Origin: Robiginitomaculum sp.
Lineage (GTDB): Bacteria > Pseudomonadota > Alphaproteobacteria > Caulobacterales > Maricaulaceae
Assembly: GCA_021776525.1 (NCBI GenBank)
Contig: JAJFFT010000004.1
Coordinates: forward strand, 280,499 to 344,498
DNA: 64,000 nucleotides
Reading direction: 5' to 3'
In this document: positions 54,238 through 61,718 of the stretch, one piece after another
Numbering within the stretch: position 1 is the first letter of the stretch
Layout of the letters: each line of letters opens with the position of its first letter
Position numbers and translations under genes: made by a program
Notes under the pieces: generated by a model
Told to the model about the DNA's origin: nothing
Seen by the model: only the letters and a program-made list of their open reading frames with translations
The model's database searches: none

Positions 54238-55599
54238 ATGAAAAGGTGGATCAATATGCGGTATTTTTCTTTGGTATTGGTGGGTGTAGCAGGCTTGCTG
54301 GCCGGCGGTGTGGGGCTGACCTTCACGATGGCTTCTGCAGAGTCCGGCAATCGGGCAACCTTTCAGGAACTGGGCCTTATGGGCGACATCCTGAATCGGG
54401 TCAAAGCCGACTATGTCACCGAAACTGAAGGACCAGAATTGGTCGAAGCGGCCATTCAGGGCATGCTCACCTCGCTTGATCCGCATTCAAGCTATCTGCC
54501 GCCCGAAGGGTTTCGCGACATGCAGGTGCAATCCAGCGGTGAATATGGCGGTCTGGGAATTGAAGTGACCACTGAACGCGGTGTGGTCAAAGTGGTCTCC
54601 CCGATTGATGATACCCCGGCCGAGCGCGCCGGCATTAAACCCGGCGATTATATTACCGGCATCAATGGAAAATCCATTATTGGCGAATCACTGGATGATT
54701 CTATCGACCAGATGCGTGGCCCGGCCGGTGCTGCGATCACGCTGACCATCGCCCGCAAAGGCGTTGATGAGCCGCTGGATATTGAAATTGTCCGCGCCGT
54801 CATCACCGTGCGTTCGGTGACCTGGCGTGTTGAGGGTGACGATCTGGGTTATATCCGCGTTGCCACATTTAACGAAAACACCGATGACTTGCTGGACAAG
54901 GCCTTTACCGGACTAAGCGAAAAGCTTGGCGATAATCTGCGCGGCATTATTTTGGACCTGCGCAATGATCCGGGCGGTCTGTTGGACCAGGCCATAGCCG
55001 TTTCAGATGCCTTTCTGGATGGCGGCGAAGTCGTCTCGACCCGTGGCCGCGACCCCGATGACATTGAACGCTATAACGCTCGTCGTGGCTCTCGTGCCGG
55101 CAATTTGCCCGTGGTTGTGTTGATCAATGGTGGCAGTGCCTCGGCTTCTGAAATTGTTGCCGGTGCCTTGCAGGACCGCAAACGCGCCACGCTGATTGGC
55201 ACCACATCGTTTGGCAAAGGTTCTGTGCAAACAGTGATCCCGCTTAACGGTGGCCGTAATGGCGCCTTGCGCCTGACCACGGCGCGTTATTACACTCCGT
55301 CGGGACGGTCTATTCAGGCAACCGGGATTGAGCCGGACATTGAAATTGCAGCCGAGCGCACAGAAGATCATATCGAACGTCTGAGCGAAGCCGACCTGCC
55401 CAATGCCTTGCGCAACGAGCTGGAAAGCCGCGAGAAAGAAGAAGCGTTGAAAAGCGGCGACGATGCAGAAAAAGACGTTGCCAAAGCTGAAATGCCACCC
55501 GCAGATTATCCAGAAGACAAGGATTTTCAGCTGGAACGGGCCAAGGAAATTCTTGGGAAAATGGTGCTCAGCGGAAAACTGTTGTCCAACGCCGGTTGA
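54238..55599 (+). CDS. ctpA: Carboxy-terminal processing protease (S41)
   Basis: This periplasmic serine protease of 453 residues has a signal anchor, an S41 N-terminal helical region, a PDZ domain (GLGIEVTTERGVVKVVSPIDDTPAERAGIKPGDYI) and the S41 catalytic core with Ser in NGGSASASEIVAGAL and Lys in TTSFGKGSVQTV. The C-terminus is a charged tail rich in Lys and Glu. It cleaves or regulates envelope proteins. Two starts are possible (54238 and 54256), both with purine-rich upstream sequence. Neighbour envC makes a cell-wall role likely. Confidence 0.93.
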   Translation: MKRWINMRYFSLVLVGVAGLLAGGVGLTFTMASAESGNRATFQELGLMGDILNRVKADYVTETEGPELVEAAIQGMLTSLDPHSSYLPPEGFRDMQVQSSGEYGGLGIEVTTERGVVKVVSPIDDTPAERAGIKPGDYITGINGKSIIGESLDDSIDQMRGPAGAAITLTIARKGVDEPLDIEIVRAVITVRSVTWRVEGDDLGYIRVATFNENTDDLLDKAFTGLSEKLGDNLRGIILDLRNDPGGLLDQAIAVSDAFLDGGEVVSTRGRDPDDIERYNARRGSRAGNLPVVVLINGGSASASEIVAGALQDRKRATLIGTTSFGKGSVQTVIPLNGGRNGALRLTTARYYTPSGRSIQATGIEPDIEIAAERTEDHIERLSEADLPNALRNELESREKEEALKSGDDAEKDVAKAEMPPADYPEDKDFQLERAKEILGKMVLSGKLLSNAG

Positions 55600-55680
55600 T
55601 CAACACAGACCCTGCGACGTTACCGCTTTCTTAACCCGCCGGACGCTATGCGTTAACCATGATTTGGTGAGCGATATGTC

Positions 55681-56985
55681 ATGGCGATCAGTGCAAGTAT
55701 ATTCAGCAAGGTAAGTGTCTTAAGCAAGATTCCACTGCCCCGGGTCAATCCCCATGTGTTGGGGGCCGGGGTGTTGGCTGGCGTGCTGGTCATTGGTGCC
55801 ATCCGGGTGCTGGTCTTTGGTGATCCGACCGCCGGGCAGATTGAACAGGTTCTGGCCATTCCCCCCGCTCAGGGGCCATCGCCGCTGACCTCGCATTTGC
55901 GGGTTGATAACGGGCATGGAAAATCCACAGAGCTTACGGTGCAGACAGGTCACGCAGAGCCGCGCCTGAACGGTGTTGCCGATCCCGGCATGATCCAGAC
56001 AGCGTCGCATCGCCAACCGGCATCACACGGTGCACCGGCCGCCACACGCGGCCCATCGCCGGACCATGCATTGGTCGAAAATGGCCCAGGCGGTCTGTTG
56101 CCGATCATTGCCGCCGACGGTCGCCGCCCCGCCGAGGTTTATGCACGTCCCTTTGCCCATCCAGCCAAATCCCCGGCCATTGCGTTAATTGTTGGTGGGT
56201 TGGGTTTGAAAAAATCAACCACCATGGCGGCCATTCATGATTTGCCGCCCGAAGTGACGCTGTCCTTCGTGCCTTACACCCGCGATTTGCAAAACTGGGT
56301 CAATCAGGCCCGCGCCGCCGGGCATGAGGTCATGCTGGAATTGCCGATGGAGCCATTTGATTATCCGCAAAATGATCCCGGCCCACAAACCTTGCTGGCC
56401 TCGGCCAGCTCTGCAGAAAATACGCGCCGTCTAGAATGGTTGCTCAGCCGGGCCTGGGGCTATTTTGCTGTGACCAATTATATGGGGTCAAAGTTTACAG
56501 CGTCCGAATCCGCTATGGCGCCGGTTTTTCGGCAATTGCGTCAACGGGGGGTGGACTTCGTTTATGATGGCGAGGCACGACGCTCATCGCTGAGCAATGT
56601 AGCCAACGCCGAACATCTGCGCTGGACCACTGCGGATCGTATCGTTGATGCAGAACCATCGGCCAGTGCCATCGAAGAACAGCTTTTACATCTGGAGGCC
56701 TTTGCCATCCAAAACGGCACAGCCCTGGGGGCCGGGTTTTCGTGGCCGATTACCATTGAGCGTTTTGCCAAATGGACCAAAACCCTTTCCACCAAGGGAT
56801 ATGTGCTGGTTCCTGCATCCGAGGTCTTGAGGTCTCGCAATGGAAATGTCATTTTTGAAGCACCAACAGCGCAAGCACCACAAATGGTTGCACAGGCGGC
56901 CCATTCCGAAAAGTCATCGCGTAAAAGTAAGAAGTCTAGCCATGGGTCAAAACCGGCTCGCAAGAGTAAGAAATCAAGCCATTAG
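55681..56985 (+). CDS. Divergent polysaccharide deacetylase family protein (YibQ-like)
   Basis: This secreted or membrane-anchored protein of 434 residues has an N-terminal helix (about 20-45), a Pro/His-rich linker, and a NodB-like domain at 165-395 (AIALIVGGLGLKKSTTMAAIHDLPPEVTLSFVPYT; HEVMLELPMEPFDYP). The Asp-Asp pair seen in many YibQ proteins is replaced by GG. The final 40 residues are repeats of SSRKSKKSSH type. The location between ctpA and rppH is common in alphaproteobacteria. Substrate is unproven. Confidence 0.83.
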   Translation: MAISASIFSKVSVLSKIPLPRVNPHVLGAGVLAGVLVIGAIRVLVFGDPTAGQIEQVLAIPPAQGPSPLTSHLRVDNGHGKSTELTVQTGHAEPRLNGVADPGMIQTASHRQPASHGAPAATRGPSPDHALVENGPGGLLPIIAADGRRPAEVYARPFAHPAKSPAIALIVGGLGLKKSTTMAAIHDLPPEVTLSFVPYTRDLQNWVNQARAAGHEVMLELPMEPFDYPQNDPGPQTLLASASSAENTRRLEWLLSRAWGYFAVTNYMGSKFTASESAMAPVFRQLRQRGVDFVYDGEARRSSLSNVANAEHLRWTTADRIVDAEPSASAIEEQLLHLEAFAIQNGTALGAGFSWPITIERFAKWTKTLSTKGYVLVPASEVLRSRNGNVIFEAPTAQAPQMVAQAAHSEKSSRKSKKSSHGSKPARKSKKSSH

Positions 56986-57000
56986 TGTTGCGACAGTTTC

Positions 57001-57516
57001 ATGATCAAACGCAAGAAAAGTGAGCTGGACAAACACCGCCCTAATGCAGCGGTGGTGTTGTTCAATAAAAAAGGCAAGGTCTGGATGGGACGACGCGCCC
57101 ATACTGACGGCACCAATGTCTGGCAATTTCCACAAGGTGGCATAGATGAGGGCGAAAAGCCTCTGGATGCTGCCATTCGAGAGCTGGAAGAAGAGACCGG
57201 CATACGGCCAGGTTTGATCAAGAAGCTTGGCAGGGTCAAAGGCTGGTTGGCCTATGATTTTCCTGATGATGTTATGCAAGCCCCTAATAAGCGTTTGTTA
57301 TGGGATGGGCAAAAGCAAAAATGGTATGCGTTTTTGTTTTTGGGAAAAGATAGCGACATTCATCTGGATGCCCACCAGCCACCAGAGTTCGACGATTGGC
57401 GCTGGGTTAAATTAAAAGACGCCCCAAAGAAAATCATTCCGTGGAAACGCCCGGTCTATGACGAAGTGGTGCGCGAATTTTCACAGTTTTGCAAAGGCCG
57501 GAAGAAAAACTTGTGA
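57001..57516 (+). CDS. rppH: RNA pyrophosphohydrolase RppH
   Basis: RppH removes pyrophosphate from the 5' end of mRNA to start decay. The 171-residue protein has the Nudix box GGIDEGEKPLDAAIRELEEETGI and the RppH-type start RPNAAVVLFNKKGKVWMGRR. The C-terminus is basic. It lies 15 bases after the YibQ-like gene. Some annotators would call it an Ap4A hydrolase (IalA); the sequence fits either role in this family. Confidence 0.92.
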   Translation: MIKRKKSELDKHRPNAAVVLFNKKGKVWMGRRAHTDGTNVWQFPQGGIDEGEKPLDAAIRELEEETGIRPGLIKKLGRVKGWLAYDFPDDVMQAPNKRLLWDGQKQKWYAFLFLGKDSDIHLDAHQPPEFDDWRWVKLKDAPKKIIPWKRPVYDEVVREFSQFCKGRKKNL

Positions 57517-57705
57517 AGGGCAATATGCCCCGCCTTTAAGAAGCCATTGGCCTGCGGAGACTTTCTCTTGATATAAGTATTGACTGTTATTGCTCATCTT
57601 ACCAAGAATATTAGCTTCGAAGTTGTATTTTAAGTGTGGTGTATAAGGGGTTGAGTAAAAATTCTTATGCAAAACAAGTCTGGGCTCTCTAGGTGTTCGT
57701 TCCAT
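57481..57705 (-). CDS. Small unknown ORF coupled to a membrane gene
   Basis: This 74-codon frame starts two bases after the stop of the upstream membrane ORF and ends inside the 3' end of rppH on the other strand. It matches nothing I recognise. Immediate adjacency on one transcript is its only support; the overlap with rppH argues against it. Confidence 0.25.
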   Translation of the reverse strand: MERTPREPRLVLHKNFYSTPYTPHLKYNFEANILGKMSNNSQYLYQEKVSAGQWLLKGGAYCPSQVFLPAFAKL

Positions 57706-57707
57706 CT

Positions 57708-58094
57708 CTAGGGTTTTGTAAATAACCTCAAAAGGGTGATAACGCTTGGAATTATATACCCACGAAGATAAGAAAATGCATTCCTACTACTCTCTAAAAA
57801 AACATCTGTATTATTAAAATATGACCAATATTGACTGGCTATAAGTAGCGAAATGCTGGCCCACATACCCCAAAGCGCCTTACGGTTGCCAAAAATGACA
57901 AATATAGAACTGATGATAATGCACGTTCTAAATAAGGCTTGTAAAGTCAGGAGAGTGGATACCGCTTCATTGGAAGCGCCAAAAAATAAATTATAAAGTA
58001 TGGTCGTATGATACAGGCATAAGAACCCTGCGAGTATAGCAATTATAATGTGTAGGCTGAGACGAAGGCCACGGTAGTTTTTAGTCTTTGTCAT
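57708..58094 (-). CDS. Small hypothetical membrane protein
   Basis: This 128-residue protein has about four hydrophobic stretches (LHIIIAILAGFLCLYHTTILY, TLLTLQALFRTCIIISSIFVIF, ALWGMWASISLLIASQYW, GYIIPSVITLLRLF) and no motif I know. AAGGA stands 6 bases before the ATG. The base composition is visibly more AT-rich than neighbouring genes, which may point to recent acquisition or relaxed selection. Function is unknown. Confidence 0.55.
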   Translation of the reverse strand: MTKTKNYRGLRLSLHIIIAILAGFLCLYHTTILYNLFFGASNEAVSTLLTLQALFRTCIIISSIFVIFGNRKALWGMWASISLLIASQYWSYFNNTDVFLESSRNAFSYLRGYIIPSVITLLRLFTKP

Positions 58095-58180
58095 TATTCT
58101 TCCTTTTGGGGATTTTGTGAAAAATAGTGTGGTGGCGTTCAGTCGTTAGAGATGAGATTTGGTCTTATGCAAATGCGTGC

Positions 58181-58228
58181 CTTATAATGGCACCGACGTC
58201 GCATCTGCGACACCGGTGACGTTATAAG
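58181..58228. repeat. 48-base long palindrome
   Basis: CTTATAATGGCACCG pairs with CGGTGACGTTATAAG at 13 of 15 positions, and inside it GTCGCA pairs with TGCGAC around a 2-base loop. No T-run follows on either strand, so it is not an ordinary terminator. It sits just after the lipoprotein gene's stop and resembles REP- or MITE-like elements. Confidence 0.6.
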
Positions 58229-58237
58229 CCGGGCGGC

Positions 58238-58564
58238 TTAGCTGGCGCAGCTTTTGCCTGCGCTGAGGGCGTTTAACTCGGCCAGGCGCGCATCGGCGGT
58301 TTTTCTGGCGGCGTGTTTTTCCTGAGTATTGCCAATACCAAAATCACCAATAACGCCGGCGATGGATTTGGTGTTGGTTTTGGTGCCGTCAGTGACTTGT
58401 TTTTGAAACGCTTCGACCTTGCTGATCTCAATCGCTATTTCGCGGCACGTATAGTTTTCTTTTTCGGCATGAGACAGTGGTTGCATGCGGCCATAGCGTT
58501 TGGTGGCACAGGCCGATAAAGCCAGACCGGCAACCAGTAAGATGATAATGGGTTTTTTTGTCAT
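58238..58564 (-). CDS. Small predicted lipoprotein
   Basis: This 108-residue exported lipoprotein has a signal peptide ending in the lipobox LALSAC. The mature part (about 85 residues) is hydrophilic and mostly helical, with two cysteines (YTCREIAIEISKVEAFQKQV and GKSCAS) that could form a disulphide. AGGA lies 7 bases before ATG 58564; the track start 58588 is less likely. I recognise a general similarity to short alphaproteobacterial lipoproteins of unknown role, nothing more. Confidence 0.7.
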   Translation of the reverse strand: MTKKPIIILLVAGLALSACATKRYGRMQPLSHAEKENYTCREIAIEISKVEAFQKQVTDGTKTNTKSIAGVIGDFGIGNTQEKHAARKTADARLAELNALSAGKSCAS

Positions 58565-58845
58565 AATATTGTCCTGCAATTTTAACATGTTAAGACGTCC
58601 CTCCCGGTCGTCTTTGTAAGGCAGAGTGTGGCAAAATTGAGGAATTGGATAATTTTCCCGCTTAACACGAAAAAATCAACCAGAGGCTGATATTTTAATT
58701 ATGCTCAAAATGAGTAAAATTGGCTGAAATGAACATTGCCTCATGTGGCGAAACTGCTTAAACGCTAAGGGTCTGTTTACTATGATGGCAGCACAGTGTG
58801 CGTATCATTGTGATTTGCTGATTCAAGCATACCCTGAGAGGCTCC

Positions 58846-60015
58846 ATGAATATTCATGAATATCAGGCCAAAGCCGTGCTGAGCGGGTTTGGTGCACCGG
58901 TCCCGCAAGGCTATCCGGTTTTTTCCGTTGACGAGGCTGTTGAGGCCGCCAAAAAATTACCTGGACCCGTTTATGTGGTCAAAGCCCAAATTCATGCCGG
59001 TGGGCGTGGCAAGGGCGGCGGTGTCAAGATTGCCAAAAGCATTGACGAAGTGCGCGCGCACGCCGAGGCGATTTTGGGCATGACTTTGGTCACCCACCAG
59101 ACCGGCCCAGCGGGCAAGGAAGTGCGGCGCCTGTACATTGAAGATGGTGCCGATATCGCCTCCGAGTTTTATCTCTCCATGCTGGTTGATCGTGAAAAAT
59201 CACAAGTTGCCTTTGTGGTTTCCACCGAAGGCGGCATGAATATCGAAGAAGTCGCCGCCGAGACGCCGGAAAAGATCATTACATTCAGCGTTGATCCGGC
59301 AACGGGTCTTCTGCCTCATCATGGCCGTGCCGTGGCGCGGGCGCTTAAACTTTCTGGCGGTGCTGCCAAACAGGCCGGCAAGCTGGCTGGTATTCTCTAT
59401 AAGGCCTTTACCGCCAAGGATATGAGCCTGTTGGAGATTAACCCACTGGTGCTTACCGGGGCAGGGGATTTGATCTGCCTTGACGCAAAAATGGGTTTTG
59501 ATGGCAATGCACTGTATCGTCACCCGGATATTATGGAATTGCGCGACGAAAGCGAAGAAGATCCTAAAGAGCTGGAAGCTGCCAAATACGACCTTTCTTA
59601 TATCGCACTTGATGGCCAAATCGGCTGTATGGTCAACGGGGCCGGTCTGGCCATGTCGACCATGGATATTATCAAGCTATATGGCGCCGAGCCTGCAAAC
59701 TTTCTCGATGTGGGCGGCGGCGCGACGGCTGAGAAGGTTACGGCCGCGTTCAAAATCATTACCTCTGACCCACAGGTCAAAGGCATATTGGTCAACATCT
59801 TCGGCGGAATTATGCGCTGTGATGTGATCGCCGAAGGGGTGATCACTGCGGTGCAGGAAGTTGGACTGAAAGTGCCGCTGGTGGTTCGCCTTGAAGGCAC
59901 AAATGTTAAACGCGGCAAGGAAATCATCGCCCAGTCTGGCCTCAATGTGATCTCTGCCGATGATCTGGACGATGCGGCGCAAAAAATTGTCGCGGCGGTG
60001 AAGGAAGCCGCCTAG
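58846..60015 (+). CDS. sucC: Succinyl-CoA synthetase beta subunit
   Basis: SucC is the ATP-grasp subunit of the TCA enzyme that makes ATP or GTP from succinyl-CoA (389 residues). The start [12 protein letters not shown], the grasp motif [32 protein letters not shown] and the CoA-ligase domain [20 protein letters not shown] and [16 protein letters not shown] are all present. It is followed without gap by a sulfotransferase-like gene rather than sucD. Confidence 0.97.
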   Translation: MNIHEYQAKAVLSGFGAPVPQGYPVFSVDEAVEAAKKLPGPVYVVKAQIHAGGRGKGGGVKIAKSIDEVRAHAEAILGMTLVTHQTGPAGKEVRRLYIEDGADIASEFYLSMLVDREKSQVAFVVSTEGGMNIEEVAAETPEKIITFSVDPATGLLPHHGRAVARALKLSGGAAKQAGKLAGILYKAFTAKDMSLLEINPLVLTGAGDLICLDAKMGFDGNALYRHPDIMELRDESEEDPKELEAAKYDLSYIALDGQIGCMVNGAGLAMSTMDIIKLYGAEPANFLDVGGGATAEKVTAAFKIITSDPQVKGILVNIFGGIMRCDVIAEGVITAVQEVGLKVPLVVRLEGTNVKRGKEIIAQSGLNVISADDLDDAAQKIVAAVKEAA

Positions 60016-60717
60016 GTGATTGTCTCGCACAAATATCGTTTTATTTTTATGCGTACGGAAAAAACCGCTGGGTCAAGCCTGACGGAAGCCATGGGCGCTG
60101 TGCTTGGCGATGGGGATATGACGGCAGATTTGCGCCGCCCGGCCTGGGCCAAGTACTCACCCATTCATCATGGGGCGTTAAAGCGTAAAATCCCTGATGT
60201 GTTTGGGCTTCATCCTCATGCCACGGCCCGTCAGGCGCGGCGGGTCTTAGGTAAAAAGGTGTTTGATTCTTACCTCAAATTTGCTGTCGAGCGAAATCCA
60301 TGGGACCGCCAGGTGTCGTTGTATTTTCATCGGGCGTGGAAGAAAAAAACGCTTAAGCCAAATTTTGATCGGGACATACAATCGTTTTTTTATCGCAATA
60401 GTGAATATGTCCGTCTGAACAATTGGTCGATGTATACCATTGCTAACAAAGTGGTTGTCGATCGGGTTTTGCGTTATGAAAATTTGTTCGAAGATATCAA
60501 GAAACTGGCCCAGGACTTAAAGCTGAAAAGCCCGATCCAATTGCCAAATTTACGGAAATACACGGCGGACCGTCCGCATTATTCAACATTTTATTCAGAC
60601 CAGAGCCGTCGTCTTATTGCCAAATGGTATGCGCGGGAAATTGATGCTCTGGGCTATCAATTCGAGCCTTTAACGGCCGGAGAAAACCATCCTAACCTTG
60701 TGGCGTGGCCATCATGA
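60016..60717 (+). CDS. Sulfotransferase-family protein inserted between sucC and sucD
   Basis: This 233-residue protein starts at a GTG immediately after the sucC stop. It begins with beta strand YRFIFMRTEKTAGSSLTEAM, which matches the PAPS 5'-phosphosulfate loop of sulfotransferases (K-T-A-G-S-S). The 3'-phosphate region FAVERNPWDRQVSLYFHRA follows. These enzymes move sulfate from PAPS to sugars or other acceptors. The size and cytoplasmic look fit a soluble carbohydrate sulfotransferase, but the acceptor is unknown. Its translation is coupled to a TCA gene, which is unusual. Confidence 0.8.
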   Translation: MIVSHKYRFIFMRTEKTAGSSLTEAMGAVLGDGDMTADLRRPAWAKYSPIHHGALKRKIPDVFGLHPHATARQARRVLGKKVFDSYLKFAVERNPWDRQVSLYFHRAWKKKTLKPNFDRDIQSFFYRNSEYVRLNNWSMYTIANKVVVDRVLRYENLFEDIKKLAQDLKLKSPIQLPNLRKYTADRPHYSTFYSDQSRRLIAKWYAREIDALGYQFEPLTAGENHPNLVAWPS

Positions 60718-60804
60718 CCCGGCAGGATACAGGATATGTACAACCCAAATGCGGTGCGGCTTTGTCTTCGCCGGTGATCATAAATGGAAAAAGGGGTGGC
60801 GGAA

Positions 60805-61680
60805 ATGTCAGTTCTCGTCGATAAAAATACCAAAGTTATTGTGCAGGGCCTGACGGGCAAAAACGGCACATTCCATACCGAACAAGCGCTGGCATACGGC
60901 ACCCAAATGGTTGGCGGCGTGACGCCGGGCAAAGGCGGGACCGAACATATCGGCTTGCCGGTGTTTAACACGGTCATCGGGGCCAAAGAGGCCACCGGGG
61001 CCACGGCCAGCGTGATTTATGTGCCGCCGCCCTTTGCCGCCGACGCCATTGCCGAGGCTATCGCCGCTGAGATCGAGCTGGTGGTTTGCATTACCGAAGG
61101 CATTCCCGTGCAGGACATGGTCAAGGTTAAACGGGCCTTATGTGGCTCAAACACACGGTTGGTCGGGCCAAACTGCCCGGGCGTGATCACACCGGGCGAA
61201 TGTAAAATTGGCATTATGCCGGGCCATATTCACATGCGCGGCTCGGTGGGCGTGGTTTCGCGTTCTGGCACGCTGACCTATGAGGCCGTGGGGCAAACCA
61301 CCGCCGTCGGTCTGGGCCAAAGCACCTGTATTGGCATTGGCGGCGATCCGGTCAACGGTACCAACTTTATTGATTGCCTTGAGATGTTCTTGGGCGATCC
61401 GGAGACAGAATCAATCGTCATGATTGGTGAAATTGGCGGGTCTGCCGAAGAAGACGCCGCCGACTTTTTGAAACACAATAAAGTCAAGAAACCGGTTGTT
61501 GGCTTTATCGCCGGCAGCACCGCCCCTGCGGGACGGACCATGGGCCATGCCGGTGCTATTGTGTCGGGCGGCAAAGGCGGCGCCCAGGACAAAATCGAAG
61601 CACTGAAATCAGCGGGCGTAACGGTATCGCCATCCCCGGCGGGGCTTGGCTCTACTCTGGTTGAGGTTCTCAAGGGCTAA
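60805..61680 (+). CDS. sucD: Succinyl-CoA synthetase alpha subunit
   Basis: SucD binds CoA and carries the phosphohistidine intermediate (291 residues). Features are [51 protein letters not shown], and the active-site His in [20 protein letters not shown] 60805 gives the family length; the track start 60784 adds seven unlikely residues. sucA follows after 38 bases. Confidence 0.96.
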   Translation: MSVLVDKNTKVIVQGLTGKNGTFHTEQALAYGTQMVGGVTPGKGGTEHIGLPVFNTVIGAKEATGATASVIYVPPPFAADAIAEAIAAEIELVVCITEGIPVQDMVKVKRALCGSNTRLVGPNCPGVITPGECKIGIMPGHIHMRGSVGVVSRSGTLTYEAVGQTTAVGLGQSTCIGIGGDPVNGTNFIDCLEMFLGDPETESIVMIGEIGGSAEEDAADFLKHNKVKKPVVGFIAGSTAPAGRTMGHAGAIVSGGKGGAQDKIEALKSAGVTVSPSPAGLGSTLVEVLKG

Positions 61681-61718
61681 TTCAAGAGCGCGCAAGCCAA
61701 ATACTGAAGGACAAAACC

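Noticed and set aside
57518-57537. GGGCA-ATA-TGCCC hairpin after rppH as a terminator
   Set aside because: The stem is only 5 bases and the T-run short and interrupted; it is too weak to call.
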